64,000 nucleotides of DNA from JACVRM01 sp963809765 (GTDB lineage: Bacteria; Actinomycetota; Thermoleophilia; Gaiellales; Gaiellaceae), in the NCBI GenBank assembly GCA_963809765.1, contig CAWEKT010000003.1:1054001-1118000 (forward strand), read 5' to 3'. Under the pieces are notes generated by a model. The model worked only from the letters and a program-made list of their open reading frames with translations. It was not told the origin of the DNA and did not search any database. Below, piece by piece: positions 38,379 through 47,591 of this stretch. Numbering within the stretch: position 1 is the stretch's first letter; each line of letters starts with the position of its first letter. The position numbers were made by a program, and so were the translations under genes.

Positions 38379-38911
38379 GTGCCTGTCGGGGCTGTCGAGG
38401 TTCGGCCGCGGAGGACAGCGATCGGCGTCCTCTCGCGCTGCTCTTTGCGGCGGTGGCGGAGGAGCGGGACGGCATCGCGACCGAGCCGCCCGTGGACGTC
38501 GAGCAGCGGGCGGCGGGCTGGCGGCTGGACGGAACCCTGGTCGCGGTCGGGGCGGACGAGGTCGTCGGGTTCATCAACATCTCACCGGCCTGGTTCGGAT
38601 GCGGCGAGATCGGGATGCTGGTCGCGTACGACTGGCGCGGAAAGGGCGTGGGCAGCGCGCTCGTTGCGGCCGCGATCGACTGGGCCCGCGCGCAGGGGCT
38701 GCACAAGCTGTCGCTCAGCGTCTTCCCGCACAACGACGCGGCCATCGCCCTGTACCGCAAGTTCGGATTCACGGAAGAGGGGCGGCGCATCAGCCACATG
38801 CGCCGCGGAAGCGGCGAGCTCTGGGACCTGGTCGAGATGGGACTGCTGCTCGACACTGCCGATCACTCCCCGCCGCCGGGGCCGTCCTCCTCGGCGACCT
38901 CCGCCGCGTAG
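38379..38911 (+). CDS. GNAT-family N-acetyltransferase, frameshifted near the start
   Basis: About 177 residues. GTG 38379 begins VPVGAVEVRP; the frame changes near 38410 and continues LALLFAAVAEERDGIATEPP. The acetyl-CoA binding core is GEIGMLVAYDWRGKGVGSALV with the RGKGVG motif, then LHKLSLSVFPHNDAAIALYRKFGF. Typical of RimI-like or small-molecule acetyltransferases; the substrate is not evident. Its 3' end overlaps the convergent acVLRF1 gene by about 49 bases. Confidence 0.82.
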
Positions 38912-39501
38912 ACGTCCTGGATCGAGCGCTCCAGCACCGCGCGGCGAGGATCGGGCACCGTCAGAAACCTGGGCAGCGCACGCTCGGCGAGCTCGGTCAG
39001 CTCGCGCCGCGCGGCGAGCGTGTCGCGGATGGCGAAACGGTCGCCGCCCAGCGCGACGGCGTCGAGCCGGTCGCTGTACGGCGAGAGCACGCGGGCGGCG
39101 TGGCCGGCGGCGGCCTGGACGAGCTCGCGGGCCTGACCCTCTCGTCGTCGCCGGAAGCGGTTCGCGGAGGAGCCACCCGCGCGGTGGCGGCCGTGGACGT
39201 TGCGCGTGCCGACCTTCGAGGCCAGCAGCCGCTCACCCTCGAAGACGCCGACCGCGAACCCGCCGAGGCGGACGAGCACCACCCCGACGAGCCGGTCACG
39301 GGCGAGCTCGTGGAGCAGCGGCTCGAGATGGACGTGCGTGTACTCGGCTTCGTGCGCGATGCCGAAGGCGGGCCTGACCACGAGCGTTTCGTCCGCGCGC
39401 TCGATGCGAACGGCACCGTGTCCGTAGACCGTCCGGCCCGGCGCCCCTTCCAGCGGCGTGAGGCGCTTGACGACGTTTGCTCTCAGAACCCAGCGAGGCA
39501 C
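38863..39501 (-). CDS. acVLRF1/Vms1-like peptidyl-tRNA hydrolase, with altered catalytic motif
   Basis: About 212 residues. The core GVVLVRLGGFAVGVFEGERL, LLASKVGTRNVHGRHRAG, RFRRRREGQARELVQAA and LPRFLTVPDPRRAVLE matches the actinobacterial clade of Vms1/eRF1-like release factors (acVLRF1), which cut nascent chains from tRNA on stalled large subunits. Where I recall other members carrying GGWSQQRF, this protein has GGSSANRF, so the glutamine is missing. GTG at 39501 chosen; an in-frame TTG lies upstream. It shares a 109-bp divergent promoter region with the PDDR-repeat gene. Confidence 0.75.
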   Translation of the reverse strand: MPRWVLRANVVKRLTPLEGAPGRTVYGHGAVRIERADETLVVRPAFGIAHEAEYTHVHLEPLLHELARDRLVGVVLVRLGGFAVGVFEGERLLASKVGTRNVHGRHRAGGSSANRFRRRREGQARELVQAAAGHAARVLSPYSDRLDAVALGGDRFAIRDTLAARRELTELAERALPRFLTVPDPRRAVLERSIQDVYAAEVAEEDGPGGGE

Positions 39502-39610
39502 CGCTTGTAAGCCTTGCAGCGAACGTGGGAAGATCGTGGCCTGCTCCGGCGTCAAGCCATATGAAAGCGCGGCGCCGACCCCGACGCCGATACTCGGAAA
39601 GGAGGCGTCT

Positions 39611-40594
39611 ATGGACGCCCTCACCGCACGAGCAGTGATCGCCGACGGGCCGGTCGAGGCCGGTCTGACGGCAGTCCTCGCCCGTGACGAGATCGAAAAG
39701 GCGCTCGCAGCCGACGAGCCCCCCGAGCTCCTTGTCGACCTCACCAGCTTCACCCCCGAAGGGAAGGCCGTCGAGACGCGGAGCGTGGCGATCTCATGGC
39801 AGCACGACGACCTCGCACGCCTCCTGCAGCAGGCGGGCGGCGCCGATCGCGTGCAGCTCACCTTCGACCGCACAGCGCTCGAGAGCGCGATGGACGACGT
39901 GGACGCCCACGGGTTGAGGGAAAAGGCGCTGGTATTGGCGGTGGCTGCAACCGCGGCGGCGGGTTTCGCCAGCGGAGCCGCTGCATCACCCGCCGAGTCC
40001 ATCGTCTTCGACAGCTCCCCGGGCGTCGCACAGGTCGCAGTCAGCCCGGACGACCGGGCAGTCGGCTTCGCGACCGGCCATCCGGCGATCACTCCTGGGC
40101 CGGACGACCGTGGCGTCGCGTTCTCCCCGGCACCGCAGATCGCGCCGGACGACCGCGCGGTGCCCTTCGCGACCGCCCACCCGGACATCACACCGAGCCC
40201 GGACGACCGGGCCGTGCCGTTCTCCGCACCGGCCCCGGTTGTCGGCCTCAGCCCGGACGATCGCGGACTCCCGGTCACGTCGGTGCCGGACCCCGGCCTC
40301 AGCCCGGACGACCGTGCCGTGCCGCTCTCGGCACCGGCACCTGAGGTTGGCCTGAGCCCGGACGACCGCGGCTTGCCGGTCTCGCAGGCGCCGGATGTTG
40401 GTCTCAGCCCGGACGACCGCTCGGTGCCGTTCGGCACGCCTGCTCCTGCGCCGGTCGCACCGCTCGCCGACGCGGACGGCTGGACGCTCGAGGCACCCAG
40501 CCCCGACGCGGTTGCCATCGGCGGCGCAGTGCTGCTCGCCATCACCGGCGCAGCCTTCGCGTTCGCCGGCCGCCGGCGCATCGGACACGCGTAA
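39611..40594 (+). CDS. PDDR-repeat protein with C-terminal membrane anchor, unknown function
   Basis: 327 residues from ATG 39611 with AAAGGAGG upstream. The N-terminal third is a compact domain (ADEPPELLVDLTSFTPEGKA, SVAISWQHDDLARLLQQAGG, LTFDRTALESAMDDVDAHG). A hydrophobic stretch (ALVLAVAATAAAGFASGAAA) follows. Then come eight PDDR units spaced about 15-20 residues, most as SPDDRAVPF or SPDDRGLPV with Pro/Ala spacers. It ends with a transmembrane helix (VAIGGAVLLAITGAAFAFAG) and a basic tail. I have seen similar SPDDR-rich anchored proteins as hypothetical proteins in Thermoleophilia. Function unknown. Confidence 0.75.
   Translation: MDALTARAVIADGPVEAGLTAVLARDEIEKALAADEPPELLVDLTSFTPEGKAVETRSVAISWQHDDLARLLQQAGGADRVQLTFDRTALESAMDDVDAHGLREKALVLAVAATAAAGFASGAAASPAESIVFDSSPGVAQVAVSPDDRAVGFATGHPAITPGPDDRGVAFSPAPQIAPDDRAVPFATAHPDITPSPDDRAVPFSAPAPVVGLSPDDRGLPVTSVPDPGLSPDDRAVPLSAPAPEVGLSPDDRGLPVSQAPDVGLSPDDRSVPFGTPAPAPVAPLADADGWTLEAPSPDAVAIGGAVLLAITGAAFAFAGRRRIGHA
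40036..40440 (+). repeat. In-frame coding repeat array encoding eight PDDR units
   Basis: The block AGCCCGGACGACCG recurs at about 50-bp intervals, each encoding (S/G/A)PDDR followed by a small hydrophobic pair and a Pro-rich spacer. DNA identity between units is highest in the last five. The antisense strand is consequently open for a long distance. Confidence 0.8.
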
Positions 40595-40604
40595 CCCGTC
40601 CCTT

Positions 40605-40640
40605 TCCTCCTCGGCGGAGCCTCGGCTCCGCCGAGGAGGA
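40605..40640. terminator. Strong bidirectional terminator
   Basis: Perfect 17-bp inverted repeat (40605-40621 and 40624-40640, arms beginning TCCTCCTCGGCGGAGCC) with a 2-base loop, located between the convergent PDDR gene and the histidine kinase gene. Confidence 0.75.
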
Positions 40641-40650
40641 ACCTCGTCGA

Positions 40651-42292
40651 CTACGCGTTCGCTGCAGGCAGCTCTACCACGAAGGTCGCGCCCGAACCCG
40701 GGGACGACGTCACGCGGAGGCGGCCCTCCATGCGCTCGACCAGCTCCCGCGCGATGTAGAGACCGAGGCCCGTGCCCCCCGGGGCGCGGCGAAGCTGGGG
40801 GTCGGCGCGGAAGAACTTCTCGAAGATGCGCTGCTGGTCGGCGAACGAGATCCCGGGACCGGCGTCCGACACGGAGATGCGGACGACGCCGTTCTCGGCC
40901 TCGACCCGTACGCCGACCCGATCGCGGCCGCCGTACTTCAGAGCGTTGTCGATCAGGTTGACGAGCACCTGCTGGATGCGGTCGGCGTCTCCGGACGCCT
41001 GTGCGCTGCCGGCCAGCTCGAGCTGCACGTCCGCCTCGCCTGCGTGCTGGGACTTGATCGCCTCGATCGCCTGGCGGACGACGTCGCCCACGTCGACCGG
41101 CTCGCTGCGCAGCGAGACGGTGCCTCGGTCGAGCTGGTTGGTGAGCAGCACCTCCTCGGTGATCTGGCTGAGGCGCGCGGCCTGGGTCGCGATCATCCGC
41201 AGCAGCTCCTGCTGCCGCTCGGGGTCCAGCTCGACGTCCTCGACGCAGCAGCGTCATCGAGGCGCCGTACACCGCGGCCATCGGCGTGCGCAGCTCGTGC
41301 GAAATCGTGGCGATGAAGTCGCTCTTCGCCTCCTCGAGGGCTTGCTCGACGGTGACGTCTCGAAACGCGTAGACGATCCCGTCGCCGGACTGCACCGCGA
41401 CGATCGACAGCCAGAGCTCGCGCTCGCCGACCGACGCCGGCAGCGTCACCGTCCGCGGTCGCGCGCCGCGGCGGCGACCGGGATCTCGAGCGAAGAGCTG
41501 CTCCCACTGCGGAACGACCTCGGCCGCGTGGCTCGGCCGACGATGTCTAAGGCCGGTGGGCGCGTGACGAGCTCGGCGGCCCGGTTCCACAAGCGGACGA
41601 CGCCGCCGTGGTCGATCAGGAAGATCCCGTCGCCGACCGCGTCGAGCACGTGCGCGGCCTGCTCACGCTCGTCGGCGACGGCCCGGGCTGCAGCCTCGGC
41701 GATGGCCAGCTGCGCACGCTCGGCGCGCAGGCGTGCGTTGTGCACGGCGGCGCTCATCTGCGCCACCAGCGCCTCGAGCAGCTCGACGTGCTCCGGCGCG
41801 TACTCGACGTGGTCGCTCATCAGCTGGACGACGCCGACGACGCGGCCCTCATGCCGCACCGGCACCATCATGGCCGCGCGGACCTGCCGGCGGGCCCGAG
41901 TCCGGGAGCTTGCGGATCGTGCCCTCGCGGTCGACGTCGTAGTAGGTCCCGCCCTCGTCCTGCACGCGCTCGGCGACGTCGTTCGCGAGCAGCGGCTCGC
42001 CCGTCAGGATCACCTGGCTCTGCATGCCGCCGCCCTCGCGGTTGATCTCGAGCGGCGGTAGCAGCGTCGGGTCGAGGCGGTTGCCCTCGACCCACGCGTA
42101 CTCGCAGCGGATCAGTCCGTCGGCCTCGTCGTAGGTGGAGACGACGATGCCGTCGTGCTCGACCGCGTCGCGGAGGAGCTCGTGGAAGCGGTCGTAGACC
42201 CGCTCGGGCTCGAGCGTCTCGCCGAGCTCCCGCGCCACGTGCAACAGCAACTCGGCGAGGTCGGCCTTGCGCTGGAGCTCGGACGCGTCCAC
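40651..42292 (-). CDS. GAF-PAS sensor histidine kinase, frameshifted
   Basis: Soluble hybrid-free kinase. N-terminal GAF domain (ADLAELLLHVARELGETLE...VVGVVQLMSDHVEYAPEHVELLEALVAQ), a PAS domain (AVGDGIFLIDHGGVVRLWNRAAEL), then HisKA with SDFIATISHELRTPMAAVYG (phospho-His) and HATPase with LVNLIDNALKYGG, VSDAGPGISFADQQRIFEKFF and GGTGLGLYIARELVE. Frame breaks near 41890, 41530 and 41245 separate four conserved segments. The start near 42292 (GTG) is approximate. No response regulator is adjacent. Confidence 0.85.
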
Positions 42293-42373
42293 GGCAACGC
42301 GAAAGTAGCGCAGGCAGCCGGCGGGCACCGAGCAAGGTTGACCGCGCGGCGACGCCGGTGGTTTGGTGCCGGT

Positions 42374-45300
42374 GTGGAGTTTCGGATTCTCGGCCCGCTG
42401 GAGATCCGCGACGGCGAGCGGGCGCTCCCGCTTGGCGGCGTCAAGCGGCGCTCGGTGGTCGGAGCCCTCCTCTTGCATGCGAACCGGGTCGTCGCCGCAG
42501 AGCAGCTCGTCGACGTCGTCTGGGGCGACGATCCGCCAGCGTCGGCGACCGGGTCGCTCCAGAACCACGTCATGCGCCTGCGTCGGGAGCTCGGCGACCG
42601 GCTCGTCACCCGGGCACCCGGGTACCTCGTGCGTGTCGAGCCGGGCGAGCTCGACCTCGACCGCTTCCGCACCCTCCTCGAGGCAGGCGCGGTCCGCAGC
42701 CCCGACCGAGGCCGTTGCGCTGCTCGACGAGGGCGCTCGCGCTGTGGCGCGGCGACCCGCTCGCAGATCTCGCTGACGGGCCCGTGGCTGCTGCGGCTTC
42801 GCACTTGCAGGAGCTGCGCCTCGAGTGCACTGGAACTCCGCAACGACGCACAGCTGGCGCTCGGTCGCCACGCGGTGGTCCTGCCGGAGATCGAGGCGCT
42901 CGTCGCGCGACCATCCGTTTCGGGAGCGATTTCGCGCGCAGCTCTTGCTCGCGCTCTACCGCTCGGGCCGCCAGGCGGACGCGCTCGAGGCGTACGCGTC
43001 GACCCGGGCGACGCTTCGTCGAGGAGCTCGGCGCCGAGCCCGGCGTCGAGCTACAGGAGCTGCAGCCGTCGATCCTGAACCACGACGCGGCGCATTGCCG
43101 CGCCGGCACCGTCGCCAGCAGCCGAGCCGCGGGCAGCCCGCGTCAGGAGGCGCGCAAGACGGTGACGATCCTGCTCGCCGAACTCGCCGTCGACGGCACA
43201 GGATCCGGAAGCGCGCCGCGAGCGAGCTTCGCCGCCTTCAGCGCGATGCGGCCATCGCGCTCGGCGACCACGGCGGCGAGCCCGGACGGACGTCCGACAC
43301 CCGCGTGCTCGGGCATCTTCGGCGTCCCAGCCGCACGTGAGGACGACGCGTTCCGAGCCGTCCAGGCGGCGTGCGCGCTGCGCTCCGCACGGCCTCGTCG
43401 TCCGCGCGGGCGTCGCCACCGGTGACGTGATCACCGGCGATCCGGCGGCGGGACGCCCGCTCGTCTCCGGGCGCCCCGCTCGAGGAGGCCGACCGGATGC
43501 TCGCCGCCGCGCCCGCCTCGACCTGCTCGCGGCCGACCGCACCTGGCGCCTCGTCCGGCACGCCGTCCGCGGCGAGCCGCGCGCCGGCGGCCACGCGATC
43601 GATGCGCGTGCTCGACGACGCCGACCCGGTGGTCCGCCGCTTCGAGACGCCGCTCGTCGGCCGTGAGGACGAGCTCGACGGAGATCGATCGCGGCGTTCC
43701 GACGCGCGATTCGGGACGGCCGTGCCCGCCTCGTCACGGTGTTCGGCTCGCCCGGCGTCGGCAAGACCCGCCTCGCGCGCGAGGTCGTGGCCAGGCGCTC
43801 GGCGGCTCGGCGACCTGCCTCGTCGCGCGCACACCCGACGTCCGGCACCGCGCCGACGTTCGCACCGCTCCGCGACGCCTTCTGCGCGCGTGGCCGGGGC
43901 CGACTCGGCCGCTGGGTCGCGCGCGTGCTCGCGGGCGAGCGTGACGGTGAGGCGGTCGCGACGGCGATCGCCGCGGCCTCGGTGGGAACGGCCGGGCCAG
44001 GCGTCCCGGTCGAGGAGACGGCCTGGGCAACTCGCCGCCTGGTGGAGACGCTGCCCGGCGTCGCAGCCGGTGATCCTCGTGCTCGAGGACCTCCACTGGG
44101 CGTCCCCGCCGCTGCTCGACCTCGTCGAGCACATCGCCGAGCTCGCGCGCGGGCCCATCCTCCTGCTCGCGCTGGCTCGCCCCGATCTCCTCGAGACGCG
44201 GCCGGAGTGGGCGGGCGGACGGCTGAATGCCTCGACGATCCTGCTCGAGCCGCTGCCGGCCCGACGAAGCCGAAGCGCTGCTCGACACGCTCGCCGCGGA
44301 TGCTGCCGTCGACGACGAGCGTCCGGAGCTCGATCCTGGCGTCGGCCGCCGGGCAACCCGCTGTTCCTCGAGCAGCTGCTGGCAGCCGCGCTCGAAGGGC
44401 GACGGAGGCCGCGATTCCCGACTCGATTCATGCGCTGCTCGCGGCGCGGCTCGACCGGCTGCGACGAGCGCGAGCGCGAGGTTGCCCAGGCGGCGGCGGT
44501 CTGCGGCCAGCGCTTCGCCCGTCGACCTGCTGCAGGCGCTCGTGCGAGCGGACGCGCGACCCGGCGCTGCGCGTCGCTCGCCCGGCGCGATCTCGTCGCA
44601 GCCCGAGGCGCCCGGCGCCTTCGGCGAGGAAACCTGGGGCGTTTCGCCACGTGCTCGTCCGTGACGAGGCCTATGCGGGGATCCCGAAGCGCCGGCGCGC
44701 CGCGCTGCACCAGGCGATCGCGGCCGTCCTGGACGAGCGGGCGTCAGCGGCAGGCATGGACGCGGACGAGCTGGTCGGCTACCACCTGGAGGCGGCGTAC
44801 CGCGCGACCGCGGACGTCGACCCCGGGGCACCGGACCTCGCAGGCCTCGCACACGCGGCGGCGAAGCGCCTGGCGGCTGCCGGCGTTCGCGCAGGAACGG
44901 CGAGCTCGACGTCCGCGGGGCGGCGCAGCTGCTCGGCCGTGCCCAGGCGCTCCTGCCGCCCGACGCGCCCGAGCGAATCGCCTTCGCACCCGAGCTCGCC
45001 AACGCGCTCGCATCGCTGGACGACCACGAGGAAGCCCGGCGCGTCCTCGACGCCGCCGACGCGGGCTCGATCCCGACGGACACGCTGGCGCGCACGCGCC
45101 TTCTCGTCGCCCGCCGCTTCATCGGGCTCTGGGGCGGTGGCGGCACGCCATCGACCGACGAGATCATCGCCGAGATGGACGAGGCGATACCCGCTGCTCG
45201 AGGCGGCAGGGGACCACGAGGCGCTCGCGTACGCGCATATCGTCGCCTACCAGGCCTGCGGAGCGGTACGCCGACCTGGGCGGTTCGACGACCGAGTCGT

Positions 45301-46128
45301 ACTGCCGCGCGGCGGTCGACACGCCCGCGCAGCCGGCGTCGCGCAGCCGTCGAGGGCTCGGCCGTGAGCTGGCTCTACGTCCTCGTGCGCCGCGGGCCGT
45401 GGCCGATGGACGAGGCCAGGCAGATCGTCCAGACGTCGCTCGACCTCCGCCGACTCGCGTTCGCGTACGCCTCCGCGCTCGGCGCGCTCGGCAATCCTGC
45501 GGGCGATGGAGGGCGAGTTCGACGAGGGACGGCGGCTGGTCGCCGAGAGCAACGGGATCTTCGTCGAGCTCGGCCTCCGCCAGACGCCGCCGCCGACCTG
45601 ATCAACCTCGCGGACGTCGAGATCATCGCCGGTGACCTCGAGGCCGCCGAGCCCATCCTGCGCGAGTGCGATCGAGCGCTCGACGCGCTCGACGACCGGT
45701 TCAGCATGGTGAACGCCGCGTGGCGCCTGGCGCTGGTGCTGACGCGGCAGCGGGCGGGACGACGAGGCCGCGTGCTTCCTGGCGCGGGCCGCGACGTCGA
45801 GCGGGCGAGTGCGTCGACGGCTGGCGCCACGTGGCGCGACATCGTCTCGGCCACGCTCGCGGCGCGAAGGGGCGACGCTGAGTCCGCCAGGCGGCTGCTC
45901 GACAGGACGGACGGGCTCCTCATGCGGAGCACCGCCGCGCTCGTTGCGGACATGCTGCTGCAGGCCGCCGACGCGAGCGAGCTCATCGGCGACCGCGCCG
46001 CCGCGGTCGTGCGGCTCGAGCAAGCTGCCTCGATCGCGGCGGAGCTCGGCTACGTCGTCGCAGAACGCCACGCAAGTGAGCAGCTCGCGTCGCTGGGCGC
46101 CGGCCCCCACCGAGCTGACAGCCCCTAA
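42374..46128 (+). CDS. SARP-type regulator with degenerate cyclase, AAA ATPase and TPR regions, heavily frameshifted
   Basis: Starts with an OmpR-type winged helix (VEFRILGPLEIRDGERALPL, SLQNHVMRLRRELGDRLVT), then a BTAD helical domain (ALALWRGDPLADL, RAQLLLALYRSGRQADALEAY, EELGAEPGVELQELQ). A cyclase-like domain begins RKTVTILLAELAVDG but lacks the metal aspartates. An ATPase follows with VFGSPGVGKTRLAREVV (about 43739) and VLVLEDLHWASPPLLDLVEH, then TPR-like helices to ELGYVVAERHASEQLASLG. I estimate more than 15 indels over 3.7 kb, the highest density in the window. Either poor sequence or a true pseudogene; the motifs are still well conserved, favouring the former. Confidence 0.75.
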
Positions 46129-46143
46129 CCGTTCCGAGCTGAG

Positions 46144-47391
46144 CTACGCAACCGAGAGCTGGTAGTGGACAGCGCGGACGGTGCTGCCGTTGGCGACGAT
46201 CAGGGTGGGGGCTGCGAAGTTGCCGCGAGCCGCAAGCCGCGTCGGGATCCGAAAGGTGAGACCGCCGGCCCGCTCCCGCGCCGGCAGGCGGCGGATCAGC
46301 GGCGGCTGACCGGGCTCCTCGCTCGCGAGCTCGTGGGCCAGGGTGACGGCAGCCCGCCGCGCCCGTGAACTCGACCGACACCGTCCGGGCTGCCCTCGGC
46401 ACCCGCAGGTAGTCGATTCCGAGCGGTGCCACTGTGTGCCGCTGCCGGCGTTCCGAGGCCGGGCATGCTCGTTGGCTTCAGACGATCGCCGTACCGCTCC
46501 CATGCCCAAACCGCGAAGCGGCCGAAGACCGGCGCGAACGGCTGTCCGGTCACGCCCTCGTAGGTCGCGCGCAGCGCCCGCGCGCGCCCGCCGCCACGAG
46601 TTGCCGCCGCACGGCGTAGGTAGGCAGGCGCGACCCGCGGCCACCGCTCGTCCAAGAACCGCCAGAGCAGCTGTGACCCGTAGCTCTGCAGCGGTGATGC
46701 TGCGCTGCGGGGCCTCGAACCAGCGACGGAGCTGAAGCGACGAGACGATGTCCTCGAGCTCGGGATACACGCAGCTCTCCATCGCCGCCGCCATGCCCTC
46801 GAGCGCCCAGCCCGGAAGCTCGGGATCGGCCGTCGGCCGGAAGTACGAGAACTGCACCAGGTGGAAGAGCTCGTGCGCGACCGTGCCGAACAGGCTGCCG
46901 AAGCTGCGGGTCGGGCTCGGATCGAGCGCGTTGGAGACGGCGACGAAGGCTCCTTCGCGGGCCGACGCGGCCGGGAACGCGACGCCGAAGTAGCCGGCCG
47001 CGAAGCGGGAGATGTAGATGTCCGGCCGGGTGTCGGGCCCACCGGCGTCCGCGAGGATGCGGGCGAAGCCGCGCCGCTCGTAGTAGGCGATCGGCGGCGT
47101 CCGCCGCCTCGCCGACGCGCTCGACGTAGTCCGGAACGCCGTCGGCGTCGTCGTCGTTCAGCGGCGGCGCGTCGATGCCGACGGCGACGTAGTGGACGAC
47201 CGCCCGCGCGGAGGCGTGCGCACGCGGCGGCGCCACGTAGTCGTTGAAGACCTGGATCGCGTTCGGCGCGACCTGCGAGACAGGCGTGCCGGCGGTGCGT
47301 CCGTCGGCCGGTGGCGCTTCGCCTCCGCCGCGCCGGCGAGCGTCGCCGCCAGGAGTGCCATCAGTGCCGCCGTGAAGCCGAACCTCGTCAT
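46144..47391 (-). CDS. Secreted HExxH metalloprotease-like protein, frameshifted
   Basis: Signal peptide at the start (MTRFGFTAALMALLAATLAG, cleavage after AEA). The middle carries PPLNDDDADGVPDYVERVGE (a calcium-binding-like DxDxDG loop), ISRFAAGYFGVAFPA and the zinc motif VAHELFHLVQFSYF with a downstream GWALEGMAAAMES as the likely third ligand. A C-terminal beta domain ends TVRAVHYQLSVA. Similar secreted putative metalloproteases occur in myxobacteria and Actinobacteria. Indels near 47300, 47100, 46860, 46680 and 46450 break the frame. Convergent with the SARP gene, which ends 15 bp away. Confidence 0.72.
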
Positions 47392-47412
47392 CGGTCGAGC
47401 ATCGCCGCGGCC

Positions 47413-47452
47413 CCTCACAGCGGCCTCACAGCCGGGTCACAAAGCCTCACAG
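47413..47452. promoter_or_regulatory. Four TCACA repeats at 11-bp spacing (candidate OmpR/SARP/PHO-type operator)
   Basis: TCACA starts at 47415, 47426, 47437 and 47447, i.e. spacing 11, 11 and 10. Three units read CCTCACAG, one GGTCACAA. Direct repeats one helical turn apart are the hallmark of OmpR-fold DNA-binding proteins (SARPs, PhoP). The cluster lies 22-61 bp upstream of the metalloprotease start and 140 bp from ltrA. Confidence 0.45.
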
Positions 47453-47591
47453 CTGCCAGAGCAGCAGGGCGTCGCGTCCGCTCACCCGGTCACGCCGCCG
47501 GTAGACCCTCGCCTGAGGGCTAGTGTCACGCAATCGCTCTCTCTGACCGCGCAGGCCCAGCGTTGCGACCGCGCCGCGGAGCCACCTAGCC

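Noticed and set aside
40036..40440. CRISPR-like array (regular ~50-bp repeats)
   Set aside because: Repeats are short, in frame, encode a regular peptide unit, and the spacers are Pro/Ala codons rather than unique DNA. No cas genes are present.
39502..40581. N-terminal extension of the acVLRF1 frame, rich in SSGLRPTSGA-like repeats
   Set aside because: It is exactly antisense to the PDDR repeat array, so the repeats are a mirror image of that gene and not a separate repeat protein.
42374..46128. Programmed frameshifting or a real multi-gene split of the SARP regulator
   Set aside because: Breaks occur roughly every 100-250 bp in no consistent direction and without slippery sites; the same type of error affects housekeeping genes nearby.
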